Positions 9,043 through 16,140 of a stretch of 64,000 nt of DNA are shown here, one piece after another. Origin of the DNA: Virgibacillus_O xinjiangensis. GTDB lineage: Bacteria > Bacillota > Bacilli > Bacillales > Amphibacillaceae. Both the position numbers and the translations under genes were made by a program. The notes under the pieces are model-generated. The model had not been told where the DNA came from, searched no databases, and saw only the letters and a list, made by a program, of their open reading frames with translations. Each line of letters starts with the position of its first letter. The first letter of the stretch is position 1. The stretch covers positions 62,001-126,000 of the forward strand of contig NZ_JBHRSA010000058.1 in the NCBI RefSeq assembly GCF_042643145.1, read 5' to 3'.

Positions 9043-9058
9043 TTTAACTATAGTTAAA
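9043..9058. promoter_or_regulatory. 16-bp perfect palindrome upstream of monooxygenase gene, candidate operator
   Basis: TTTAACTATAGTTAAA is a perfect 16-bp palindrome 34 bp before the monooxygenase start. It contains TATAGT, which could serve as a -10 element, so a dimeric repressor bound here could block transcription. No matching -35 is obvious, and the regulator is not adjacent. Confidence 0.5.
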
Positions 9059-9092
9059 GATGATTCAGCCGTGATGAAAAGGAGAGATTCAT

Positions 9093-10289
9093 ATGACAAA
9101 TGCGACGCAATTGGAAGCTTCCTTTCTGGAAAGAGCAAAAGCTATGGTTCCCAAGCTGAAAGAAAGAGCTAAAGAAACGGAAGAACTAGGCAAGCTGCCT
9201 CAAGAGACCATCGAGGAATTGAAAGAAAGCGGACTGTTTACCCTGCTTCGTCCAAAGAGGTATGGAGGGCATCAGACAAATATCCAGACATATTCAGATT
9301 GTGTAGTGGAATTATCCAAGGGGTGTGCATCCACCGGGTGGATCATGGCCTTATGCGGTATCCGCGAATTGATGGTAGCCGAGTCTTTCTCAGAAAAAGC
9401 CCATGACGAGATCTTTGGCAGTAATCCAGAAGAGGTTTTGTTTGCGGGGGTCTACGAGCCTAGGCAATGCAAAGCGCAGAAAGTTGAAGGCGGTTACATG
9501 GTGGAGGAAGGTTTTTGGATGTTCTGCTCGGGATCCCGCCATGCAACCTGGGGGTACTTCGGTATGCCGATCACCAATGATCAAGGAGAATTGGTCGATC
9601 AGGTGTTGATGACTTTGCCGTTCGACCATATGGAAATCCAGGATGACTGGTATGTCATGGGGTTGAAAGGGTCAGGAAGCAACAGTGTAAAAATGCAGAA
9701 TGTCTTCGTTCCGGATCACCGGGCGGTGTCTTTCTCGGAGGCATTGAACGGTAACTTCGAATCCGAGCACTTGCGTGATATTCCCTTATACAACACGGCA
9801 TTGTTCCCAGCACTGATCCTGTCTTTGGGCCTGCCTGCACTCGGATTGGCTAAAGCTGCGCATGAATCTGTCATCGAATTCCTGCCGAAGCGGAAAGCAG
9901 CCCATATCGGTGTAGAGTATTTGAAGGATGCGCCAAGTATGCACCTCCAGCTTTCAGATGCTGCGATGAAGATCGATTCCGCTGAGATGCATTTCAAGCG
10001 TGTGGCGGAAGATTTGGATAAATGGGCAGCAAGCGGGGAGTACATGGACCGTCAGGCGCGGGTCCGGACACTTGCAGATATTGGTCATGCCAATGAACTA
10101 TGCAGAGAAGCATTCGATATTGTCATGCTGTCCAGCGGGTCCGGGTATGTATATGAAGGACATCCGCTGCAGCGCCTGTTCCGGGATTTTTGGACCTTGC
10201 ACTCTCATCGTTCGCTGTCCCCATCCATCACCAAGGAAAACTATGGCAGGGTTTTGGTAGGTTTGGAATCAAATGCGCTCCGATATTAG
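9093..10289 (+). CDS. Flavin-dependent monooxygenase, acyl-CoA-dehydrogenase fold (HsaA/HpaB-C2-like)
   Basis: A 398-residue group D flavoprotein monooxygenase. It has the acyl-CoA dehydrogenase fold (LRPKRYGGHQ near residue 50; CSGSRHATWGYFG in the flavin region; GLKGSGSNSVKMQNVFVPDHR in the beta domain) but lacks the acyl-CoA dehydrogenase catalytic Glu motif. The C-terminus has FRDFWTLHSHRSLSP, the pattern of HsaA, DszC and the oxygenase of 4-hydroxyphenylacetate 3-hydroxylase. These use reduced FMN/FAD and O2 to hydroxylate phenols. A separate flavin reductase is needed; none is seen nearby. Together with the sulfatase and the C-C hydrolase this suggests hydroxylation of a desulfated phenol. 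AAGGAGAG lies 8 bases before the ATG. Confidence 0.82.
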   Translation: MTNATQLEASFLERAKAMVPKLKERAKETEELGKLPQETIEELKESGLFTLLRPKRYGGHQTNIQTYSDCVVELSKGCASTGWIMALCGIRELMVAESFSEKAHDEIFGSNPEEVLFAGVYEPRQCKAQKVEGGYMVEEGFWMFCSGSRHATWGYFGMPITNDQGELVDQVLMTLPFDHMEIQDDWYVMGLKGSGSNSVKMQNVFVPDHRAVSFSEALNGNFESEHLRDIPLYNTALFPALILSLGLPALGLAKAAHESVIEFLPKRKAAHIGVEYLKDAPSMHLQLSDAAMKIDSAEMHFKRVAEDLDKWAASGEYMDRQARVRTLADIGHANELCREAFDIVMLSSGSGYVYEGHPLQRLFRDFWTLHSHRSLSPSITKENYGRVLVGLESNALRY

Positions 10290-10313
10290 GTGGTGAGCCA
10301 CATATGCCTTTGA

Positions 10314-10347
10314 AAAACTGGAAGTCCTAGCGGGCTTTCAGTTTTTT
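10314..10347 (+). terminator. Rho-independent terminator after monooxygenase gene
   Basis: AAAACTGGAAG (10314-10324) pairs with CTTTCAGTTTT (10335-10345), giving an 11-bp stem with one G-T wobble, followed by TTTTTT overlapping the stem end. It lies 25 bp after the monooxygenase stop. Confidence 0.75.
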
Positions 10348-10472
10348 GCGGTATTAATCTTTTAATCTTTAATTATACAAAACGACCAGTTCTCCGGACA
10401 TCTTGCGCTTTCAGCTATACGTGATAACATGGAAGAGATTTGGGTCATCATTCGGGAAGAAGGGGAAGTGTT

Positions 10473-11885
10473 ATGCAGTCTTATATCACACTAGCTTTAA
10501 GGGTCTTCATTATCATGTATGCATTATTGCATTTCTTTACATATTTCTATGAAAATGAGTTTCTCCTGCTGGCGTTGGGGGTTGCCGGCCTGGGCATTTT
10601 TATCTGTGCTGTCTTGTATTATACACCAGGGAAAATAAAGATGCCGCTTACCTTGTTTCTGATAGGAGCCATGCTGATCATCTTTTCAGAGGGCTCGTCA
10701 TTTGCTGGCCTGCACGGTGGATTGATCCAAATGCGCGATATGATCGGGCTGATCGTGGTCATTCCTCTCATCGGCTGGGTACTGAGAGGGGAAGCATATA
10801 TGGAAGCCATCATGCAGGCAGGTCACCGGTTTCTTGATACTAGCCGGAAATTCTATGCCGGTATGATGTCGCTGACCCAGGTGATTGCCTACTTCCTCAT
10901 GTTTGGTGCCATTCCAATGATGCTTCAATTTGAAAATTGGCTGCTGGAAAAGGAGAAAGGGGAGGCATGGGAGCATTTGAAGGGCACGGCTGTGCTTCGG
11001 GGGTTTTCTTTATCTGTCCTTTGGGTCGTCAGTATTCCCAGTTTTGCTTTTGTCGTCGAAGTCATGGATGCTCCATTGGGAATATCGATCTTCCAAGGGA
11101 TGGCTGTATCCATCTTTGGAGTGATTCTCGCTATCATTTTTTCAACCTTTGAAGAGAAACGATATCAGGTAGATTTGACGAAGGGGTTGCAGAGGGAAAT
11201 AGGAGAAGTATTGAAAGACTCTGCCGGTACAGAGGAAGTCAATCGTCTCGTGAAAGAGTTTGTCATCCTGTTCATTACACTGTTCGGAACTATTTTTCTC
11301 CTCAACGGACTTGCAGATATGCCACTCCTTGTCCTGATTCCGCTGGTAGTGCTGGTTTGGATCATTGCCTACTACTTGATAAAGCGAAGGATTCCGACAC
11401 TGATGTTGGAGGCTAGAAGGCATTATGAAGATGGTCTGGCTCCCCAGGCGTACCAGCTCTGTATCATGCTTGGTGCAGGTACCATGATTTTCGGGCTGAA
11501 CCAAACAGTGTTCCCGGATAAGATGGTGAATGGTCTTTATGCCTTTCAACAGGCCGTACCATTTATGAATGTGCTGCATATTCTGCCGTTTATGGTGATT
11601 ATCCTTGGGTTCTTCGCCTTAGGACCACTGACTGTCATGGTACTTGTCGGCGGTATTCTGGAAAGTATTCATCTTCCCTACCCACCGGAATTAATTGTGC
11701 TGGCGATTACTACAGGCAGTGCTATCTCCATTCTTCTTTCCCCGTTGATCATGCCATTGATCATCCTTAGTGGGGCGAACGGACTGAGTGGATTGAAAAA
11801 TGGTATCATATTCAACTGGAAATATGCCCTGGCATTGTATGTTGGTGTACAGATCTATATACAAGCAAGGGTTGCTTTTGGCTGA
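10473..11885 (+). CDS. Polytopic membrane protein of unknown function, putative permease
   Basis: A 470-residue integral membrane protein with roughly 11-12 hydrophobic segments and a polar cytoplasmic loop near residues 220-265. I do not recognise the family. Segments such as LSPLIMPLIILSGANGLSGLKNG near the C-terminus resemble re-entrant or ion-transporter-like loops, and its position between a monooxygenase and MaoC genes points to uptake or efflux of a pathway compound, but that is inference. The open frame reaches TTG 10440; ATG 10473 is preferred because AAGGGGAAG (10460-10468) sits just upstream. Terminators lie on both sides (10314, 11896), so it is probably transcribed alone. Confidence 0.6.
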   Translation: MQSYITLALRVFIIMYALLHFFTYFYENEFLLLALGVAGLGIFICAVLYYTPGKIKMPLTLFLIGAMLIIFSEGSSFAGLHGGLIQMRDMIGLIVVIPLIGWVLRGEAYMEAIMQAGHRFLDTSRKFYAGMMSLTQVIAYFLMFGAIPMMLQFENWLLEKEKGEAWEHLKGTAVLRGFSLSVLWVVSIPSFAFVVEVMDAPLGISIFQGMAVSIFGVILAIIFSTFEEKRYQVDLTKGLQREIGEVLKDSAGTEEVNRLVKEFVILFITLFGTIFLLNGLADMPLLVLIPLVVLVWIIAYYLIKRRIPTLMLEARRHYEDGLAPQAYQLCIMLGAGTMIFGLNQTVFPDKMVNGLYAFQQAVPFMNVLHILPFMVIILGFFALGPLTVMVLVGGILESIHLPYPPELIVLAITTGSAISILLSPLIMPLIILSGANGLSGLKNGIIFNWKYALALYVGVQIYIQARVAFG

Positions 11886-11895
11886 GATACGAAGG

Positions 11896-11923
11896 GAGCC
11901 AGGTTATCCTGGTTCTTTTTTTT
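11896..11923 (+). terminator. Rho-independent terminator
   Basis: GAGCCAGG (11896-11903), loop TTAT, CCTGGTTC (11908-11915), followed by eight Ts. The stem has one G-T wobble. It ends the membrane-protein transcript. Confidence 0.9.
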
Positions 11924-11956
11924 GTTCGATAATGTTTAAATTTTCGGAAATTTATC

Positions 11957-11985
11957 TTGACATCTTTCTCATTAGTTACTACTAT
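11957..11985 (+). promoter_or_regulatory. SigA-type promoter for the 12096 operon
   Basis: TTGACA (11957-11962) is a consensus -35; 17 bases later TACTAT (11980-11985) matches the -10 at 4 of 6. The expected start is near 11992, with a cre-like site just downstream. A second consensus -10, TATAAT at 12059-12064, lacks a good -35. Confidence 0.6.
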
Positions 11986-11999
11986 GAATGTAAGCAGTT

Positions 12000-12014
12000 T
12001 TGAAAGCGTTTGCC
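12000..12014 (+). promoter_or_regulatory. cre-like CcpA site
   Basis: TTGAAAGCGTTTGCC matches the Bacillus cre consensus WTGNAANCGNWNNCW at all but the last fixed position. It lies at about +9 to +23 from the predicted start of the 12096 transcript, a position where CcpA acts as a roadblock. Confidence 0.6.
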
Positions 12015-12095
12015 GTCTCCGTGATTCTTTCCTCTTTCTCTACCTTCTGAAAACAAGCTATAATAGAAAGATAAAGTAGGGAGAGGGGTAATTAC

Positions 12096-12524
12096 ATGAA
12101 GTTTCATGAATTCACGGTAGATGATACGTATTTTACGGACGAAATTCATATGACTACAGAAAAAATAAAAGGTTTTGCCGATACATATGATCCACAGTTT
12201 CTTCATACAAATGAGGAAGCGGCAAAAGAAGGGCCGTATGGTTCCATCACTGCATCCGGATTCCATGTCTTGACTGCCGTCTGGAGCGAATTAATCAAGA
12301 TGGATATTCTAGGTGAAGATGCCAGGGGGAGTCTGGGGATGGACAAGATCCAATGGCAGGGACCAGTGCGTCCAGGAGATACTTTGACAGGAATATTCAA
12401 AGTCATCAACAAAAAAGAAATCACGGACAAGACCAGGGGAATCATTTCCTTCGAGACAACTGTACTTAATCAGCGCGGCCAAGAGATAATGAAAGGCAAA
12501 ATAGAAGTGTTTATAGCCATTTAA
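12096..12524 (+). CDS. MaoC-like hot-dog dehydratase
   Basis: A 142-residue single hot-dog protein of the MaoC/(R)-hydratase family. The substrate-binding loop region HTNEEAAKEGPYGSITASGFHVL corresponds to the family's D-x-[NP]-x-H...G...A-HG block, but the catalytic segment reads TYDPQFLHT and the later HG is replaced by SGF, so activity may differ from a classical enoyl-CoA hydratase. GGGAGAGGGG precedes the ATG. First gene of an operon with the nitronate-monooxygenase-like gene 27 bp downstream; a SigA promoter and a cre-like site lie upstream, suggesting catabolite repression. Confidence 0.75.
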   Translation: MKFHEFTVDDTYFTDEIHMTTEKIKGFADTYDPQFLHTNEEAAKEGPYGSITASGFHVLTAVWSELIKMDILGEDARGSLGMDKIQWQGPVRPGDTLTGIFKVINKKEITDKTRGIISFETTVLNQRGQEIMKGKIEVFIAI

Positions 12525-12551
12525 ACTGTAAGGAAGAAAGGATGTTCCGTT

Positions 12552-13538
12552 ATGGCCGATGGTAAAGCCCGTTCTCTCAAGCATTCGATGAAGCTGCCGG
12601 TAATCATGGCACCGATGTTTCTCATCTCCAAGCCAAAGATGGTGGTGGAGGCTTGTGTGAATGGTATTGCGGGAACCTTCCCAGCCCTTAACGCCCGTAC
12701 GGGAGAGGATTTGGAGAAGTGGATGGAAGAAATTAGTACATCTCTGGAAAAAAGGAGAAGAGAGGATCCTACTGCAACTGTTGCCCCTTGGGGGATCAAT
12801 TTCATTGTACATCGCTCCAATAAGCGTTATGAAGAGGATTTGAAGAGAATCGGGAGGTATCAGCCTCCGATTGTCATCACTTCTCTGGGAGATCCCAGTC
12901 CAGTTATCAAAGTCGTCCATGAATATGGAGGAACTGTCTTTTCGGATGTCATCAATCCGACATTCGCCAGGAAGGCAGTCGAGAAAGGTGCGGATGGACT
13001 TATCCTGGTTGCCAACGGAGCGGGCGGACATGCCGGTGTACTGAACCCGGTTTCTTTCTTGCATGAAGTCAGGGAATTCTTTGATGGACCGGTGGTTCTT
13101 GGTGGTGGATTGTCAAAAGGGGAAGATATCCTGGCGGCAGAGGTGCTGGGCGCGGACTTTGCTTATATGGGAACAAGGTTCATTCCGACTGCAGAAAGTG
13201 CTGCACCAGAGGAGTATAAGGAAATGATTGTTGACTCCGCCATCGAAGACATCATTTATACAGATGCCTTCAGCGGAATCCATGCGAATTACCTGATACC
13301 TAGCATTACAAAGGCCGGCCTTGACCCATCAAAGCTGGAAAAAAAGGAAGAAATCAATTTTAATAAATCCGGATCGGATACAAAAGCCTGGAAGGACATT
13401 TGGGGTGCCGGACACGGTATCGGATCCATCCGAAACATTCAGACAGTGGCGGAAATAGTTGCTGAGCTGGATGATTCGTATCAGAAGGCAGTAGACAGGC
13501 TGGAACGGAGATTCAATTTACAGGGAAGCCGGCCTTAA
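12552..13538 (+). CDS. Nitronate monooxygenase family FMN protein
   Basis: A 328-residue TIM-barrel flavoprotein of the nitronate monooxygenase (2-nitropropane dioxygenase)/FabK-like family. Diagnostic blocks are VIMAPMFLIS at the N-terminus, NGAGGHAG (family GxGGHxG with the catalytic-type His), VVLGGGLSKGEDI and FAYMGTRFIPT, which bind the FMN phosphate. Family members oxidise nitronates or reduce/desaturate enoyl-type substrates. Many copies sit in acyl-CoA catabolic clusters with unknown substrates; it is flanked here by MaoC-type genes, so a role on a CoA thioester is possible. Ribosome site AAGAAAGGA about 10 bases upstream. It ends before a strong terminator at 13570. Confidence 0.82.
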   Translation: MADGKARSLKHSMKLPVIMAPMFLISKPKMVVEACVNGIAGTFPALNARTGEDLEKWMEEISTSLEKRRREDPTATVAPWGINFIVHRSNKRYEEDLKRIGRYQPPIVITSLGDPSPVIKVVHEYGGTVFSDVINPTFARKAVEKGADGLILVANGAGGHAGVLNPVSFLHEVREFFDGPVVLGGGLSKGEDILAAEVLGADFAYMGTRFIPTAESAAPEEYKEMIVDSAIEDIIYTDAFSGIHANYLIPSITKAGLDPSKLEKKEEINFNKSGSDTKAWKDIWGAGHGIGSIRNIQTVAEIVAELDDSYQKAVDRLERRFNLQGSRP

Positions 13539-13569
13539 CGGCTACTCAATAGGATAGCAGCTTATCAGG

Positions 13570-13610
13570 AGGAACAGGGCACCATAGAGGTAGATGCCTT
13601 GTTCCTTTTT
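13570..13610 (+). terminator. Rho-independent terminator
   Basis: AGGAACAGGGCA (13570-13581) pairs with TGCCTTGTTCCT (13595-13606), a 12-bp stem with one G-T wobble, followed by TTTT. It ends the 12096-13538 operon. Confidence 0.88.
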
Positions 13611-13674
13611 ACGTAGGTAAGACTGGTGAAGACATGTTTTGTAAGCATATTCTGGAACAATGGGAGAAGGTAAA

Positions 13675-14100
13675 ATGAGTTATGCAATCACTGATTTATA
13701 TAATGGACAGACAGCAAGGCTGAGCAGAATGTTTACAGAGGAGGATGTCCGGCGATGCAGTGAACTCACGCAGGATTATAATCCGGTATATGACCAGGAT
13801 GCACAGGTATGGGCAGGGAGATACAGCAAAGCCCCGGTGCCAGGGCTGCTGACGGAGGGACTGATCACTCAGGTGATCAGTGACAGACTCCCGGGCGTTC
13901 CCTGTATCCTTGTACAGAAAGACCTTGTATTTTATTCACCAGTACATGTCGGTGAGGATATCACCGCGGAATTGGTAGTCATTGATATCAATGAAGAAAG
14001 AAATTGGGTGACGCAAAAGGTAACCTGTCTTAATCCGGATGGGGTAGAAGTGATCAAGGGGCAGGTTGTGGTATATATACTATCCAAAGCGGATGAATAG
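13675..14100 (+). CDS. MaoC-like hot-dog dehydratase
   Basis: A 141-residue hot-dog protein. The block SELTQDYNPVYDQDAQVWAG, followed by PVPGLLTEGLI, matches the (R)-specific enoyl-CoA hydratase layout, though the usual catalytic His of NPxH is Y here and HG is replaced by EG, so it may be non-hydratase or act with a partner. The frame extends to ATG 13660, but GGGAGAAGG (13662-13670) lies between the two ATGs and selects 13675. The stop is 9 bases before the start of the sigma-54 activator gene, so the two are likely co-transcribed. Confidence 0.7.
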   Translation: MSYAITDLYNGQTARLSRMFTEEDVRRCSELTQDYNPVYDQDAQVWAGRYSKAPVPGLLTEGLITQVISDRLPGVPCILVQKDLVFYSPVHVGEDITAELVVIDINEERNWVTQKVTCLNPDGVEVIKGQVVVYILSKADE

Positions 14101-14109
14101 GTGATAAGG

Positions 14110-15420
14110 ATGACCAATGATATCGGACAATTGGAGAAACAAGTACAGGCTGCAAAACTGGTGACGGACCACACAGGGAGAATCAAGGATATATCGCCGG
14201 CTATGTCCTATCATTTTTCATTAAAAGAGGAGGAAGTGTTGAACTGCAGTGTTCATGCAGTCATCAAGGAAGCCGGCACTAGGAGGAAGGACGGAGTGTT
14301 TTACGGAGTAATCGCAGGTGTCCCCTGTCTGTACCAATCAGAAAAAACCGTTGGTGGCCGGACGTACCAAGTTTTGTTGAGAGAAAACGATGTACATAAA
14401 AAAGAACTCCAATTCATGCTGCAGGCCATGGACAGGACGAAAGGCAAAGGGAAAAGGGACAACCGTTATGGGTTTGGAGAAATATTGGGCAACAGCGCCT
14501 CCATCTGTCAGGTGAAGGATCTTGCTGCAAAGATTGCCATCAGCAATTCAACGGTGCTTTTGACAGGTGAGAGCGGAACAGGCAAGGAGCTCTTTGCCCA
14601 GGCAATCCATGATTTGAGTTCACGGAAAAACCATCCATTTGTTGCAGTCAACTGTGTGGCTATTCCCGATGATTTATTTGAATCGGAGATTTTCGGCTAT
14701 GAGGCGGGGGCCTTCAGCGGAGCAAAAAAAGAAGGGAAACCTGGCAAGATCGAATTGGCACAGCATGGCACCTTGTTCTTGGATGAAATCTCCGAACTAA
14801 CATACCAGTCACAAGGGAAACTTCTTCGTGTGCTCCAAGAAAGGGAAGTGGAAAGACTGGGGGGAACAGCCAGCAAAAATGTGGATATCCGTGTGATTGC
14901 GGCTACCAATAGAGACTTGAAGTCACTTGTGAAAGAAGGGAAATTTCGACAGGACTTGTTTTACCGGTTGTACGTCTTTGATTTGCAAATTCCAGCATTA
15001 CGTCAGAGGAAGGATGATATTCTACTCTTGGCACAAGCTTTTATCGAAGAATATAACCGGAAGATGGGGAAAGAAATTGAAAGAATGGACTTGGAATTAG
15101 AGGAGTGGCTGGTCCATTATGATTGGCCCGGAAATGTGAGAGAACTGAAATCGTATATCGAACGGGGGATGAATATAGCTGAAGGCAAAACGTTAAAAAT
15201 GGATCATTTGGCTTTTCCTTCCTTCTCCGGACAAATTCCCAAAGAGGAGGAACAGCCGACTGCCTTGGAGAGTTTGGAAGCTGAAGTGAGGAATGCTGAA
15301 ATCCATGCCATCCAGAAGGCGCTTAAAGAGGCGGATGGTGACCGTTCATTGGCGGCCCACTTGTTGAGGATCCATGTAGCCAGCCTCTACCGGAAAATCT
15401 CCAAGTACAACTTGAAATAA
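14110..15420 (+). CDS. Sigma-54-dependent transcriptional activator (PAS-like/AAA+/Fis HTH)
   Basis: A 436-residue enhancer-binding protein that remodels sigma-54 RNA polymerase. Residues 1-110 are a short PAS-like sensory region; the AAA+ domain has Walker A GESGTGKE (153-160) and Walker B LFLDE (222-226). The sigma-54 contact loop reads GAFSGA (200-205), not the canonical GAFTGA. The C-terminal ~40 residues form a Fis-type helix-turn-helix (SLAAHLLRIHVASLYRKIS). The frame opens at GTG 14101, but AGGTGAT (14099-14105) fits the ATG at 14110. Sigma-54 promoters lie downstream at 16098 and 18015, both preceded by TTTCGCAAA, so this protein probably controls the permease and CHC operon. Ligand unknown. 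Confidence 0.9.
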   Translation: MTNDIGQLEKQVQAAKLVTDHTGRIKDISPAMSYHFSLKEEEVLNCSVHAVIKEAGTRRKDGVFYGVIAGVPCLYQSEKTVGGRTYQVLLRENDVHKKELQFMLQAMDRTKGKGKRDNRYGFGEILGNSASICQVKDLAAKIAISNSTVLLTGESGTGKELFAQAIHDLSSRKNHPFVAVNCVAIPDDLFESEIFGYEAGAFSGAKKEGKPGKIELAQHGTLFLDEISELTYQSQGKLLRVLQEREVERLGGTASKNVDIRVIAATNRDLKSLVKEGKFRQDLFYRLYVFDLQIPALRQRKDDILLLAQAFIEEYNRKMGKEIERMDLELEEWLVHYDWPGNVRELKSYIERGMNIAEGKTLKMDHLAFPSFSGQIPKEEEQPTALESLEAEVRNAEIHAIQKALKEADGDRSLAAHLLRIHVASLYRKISKYNLK

Positions 15421-15571
15421 CTCCGTAGTGGTTATATCAAACAGAGATGGATTATCGGCACCCCTGCGACAAAAATACTCCGCTGAACGTGAATTTCTGT
15501 TTTCAGGAGAAGGAATGACCATGGCGATCATCTTTATCTAATCTCTTATTAAAAATGTTAAGGACTGCCTT

Positions 15572-15704
15572 CGCTGCGATAAAATACTTCGCTTTCCGTG
15601 GCACGGCCTCAGTCTCCTCGGAAGCAAAGAGCGCTTCCTGTGGGGCCTTTGGACACGTGCTGTTCCCACTGGAGTCTACGTATTTTATCTTCGCTGGGTG
15701 TAGC
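15572..15704 (+). repeat. Dispersed intergenic repeat, copy A
   Basis: About 133 bp closely matching 23354-23484. Shared blocks include TTCGCTTTCCGTGG, TCTCCTCGGAAGCAA, GTGCTGTTCC and CTGGAGTCTACGTAT, in the same order and spacing. This architecture resembles a structured intergenic repeat common in Bacillaceae genomes (from memory; no search run). No transposase or ORF. Confidence 0.8.
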
Positions 15705-15800
15705 TTTCTGATTTTGGAGTTGAGAACCACCTTTAGAGATATGTCTCAAAAAATTAAACTCCGACCGTTTCATTTTATAAAGCAACTAGCATAAGCACCT

Positions 15801-15926
15801 AACCAACCAGCGGAGGAAATCCACGGAGACTTCTAGGGGAATAGTGGCAAGGTGAGACCTCGGAGAACGTAGTCGAGGAAGTTTACGTGTCAACCATGGA
15901 AAGCGTAGTGGAACCTCCGTAGCGGC
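15801..15926 (-). repeat. Dispersed intergenic repeat, diverged inverted copy C
   Basis: Reads as a diverged copy in reverse orientation: AGCGGAGG, CGGAGACTTCT, GGTGAGACC, GTCGAGGAAG and GGAAAGCGTAGTGG follow the complement of copies A and B in order. With copy A it forms an inverted pair flanking about 100 bp. Confidence 0.55.
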
Positions 15927-15978
15927 ACATCTAACGTATGCTTACATGTTTTCCCAACAACATAGACTACGAACATGG

Positions 15979-16014
15979 CAACCTTGAAATTTCGCATTTT
16001 AAGGTTGTTTTTTT
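15979..16014 (+). terminator. Strong Rho-independent terminator in long intergenic region
   Basis: CAACCTTGAAAT (15979-15990), loop TTCGC, ATTTTAAGGTTG (15996-16007), 12 bp with one G-T pair, then seven Ts. It lies 560 bp after the activator gene and about 85 bp before the sigma-54 promoter. It may insulate the promoter or end an unannotated RNA from the repeat region. Confidence 0.88.
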
Positions 16015-16097
16015 ATTAGATTCGCGGCCTGGTTTCGCAAAAGTGATAAAAGACTCGACCATGAGAAACCTACTATCTGTCCCCTCGGTATTTCCAC

Positions 16098-16113
16098 TGG
16101 CACAGTTTTTGCA
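16098..16113 (+). promoter_or_regulatory. Sigma-54 (-24/-12) promoter of the GntP-family permease gene
   Basis: TGGCAC (16098-16103), five bases, TTGCA (16109-16113): a perfect match to the sigma-54 consensus TGGCAC-N5-TTGCA. The expected start near 16124 leaves a 17-base leader carrying the ribosome site. TTTCGCAAA at 16033-16041 upstream also occurs before the 18015 promoter and may be part of the activator site. Confidence 0.9.
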
Positions 16114-16140
16114 TAGTAGTAGAAAACGGAAGAGGGGGAG

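Larger units (their letters stand above)
15421..16097. other. Long intergenic region with repeat copies and an orphan terminator
   Basis: About 680 bp between the activator and the GntP permease without a credible gene. Contents: 15421-15571, A/T-rich with no recognised feature apart from a degenerate repeat-like stretch near 15460-15500; repeat copy at 15572-15704; an unassigned 100 bp; an opposite-orientation repeat copy at 15801-15926; a terminator at 15979-16014; and TTTCGCAAA at 16033-16041. Open frames here have no ribosome site and no family resemblance. Confidence 0.6.

Noticed and set aside
10401..10415. cre-like sequence on the minus strand before the membrane-protein gene
   Set aside because: Deviates from the consensus at two fixed positions, too weak to call.
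12309..13064. 251-codon minus-strand frame opposite the MaoC and nitronate monooxygenase genes
   Set aside because: No recognisable domain; the + strand genes have full motifs and ribosome sites.
15555..15794. 79-codon frame covering repeat copy A
   Set aside because: Lies within a structured repeat, lacks a ribosome site and resembles no protein.
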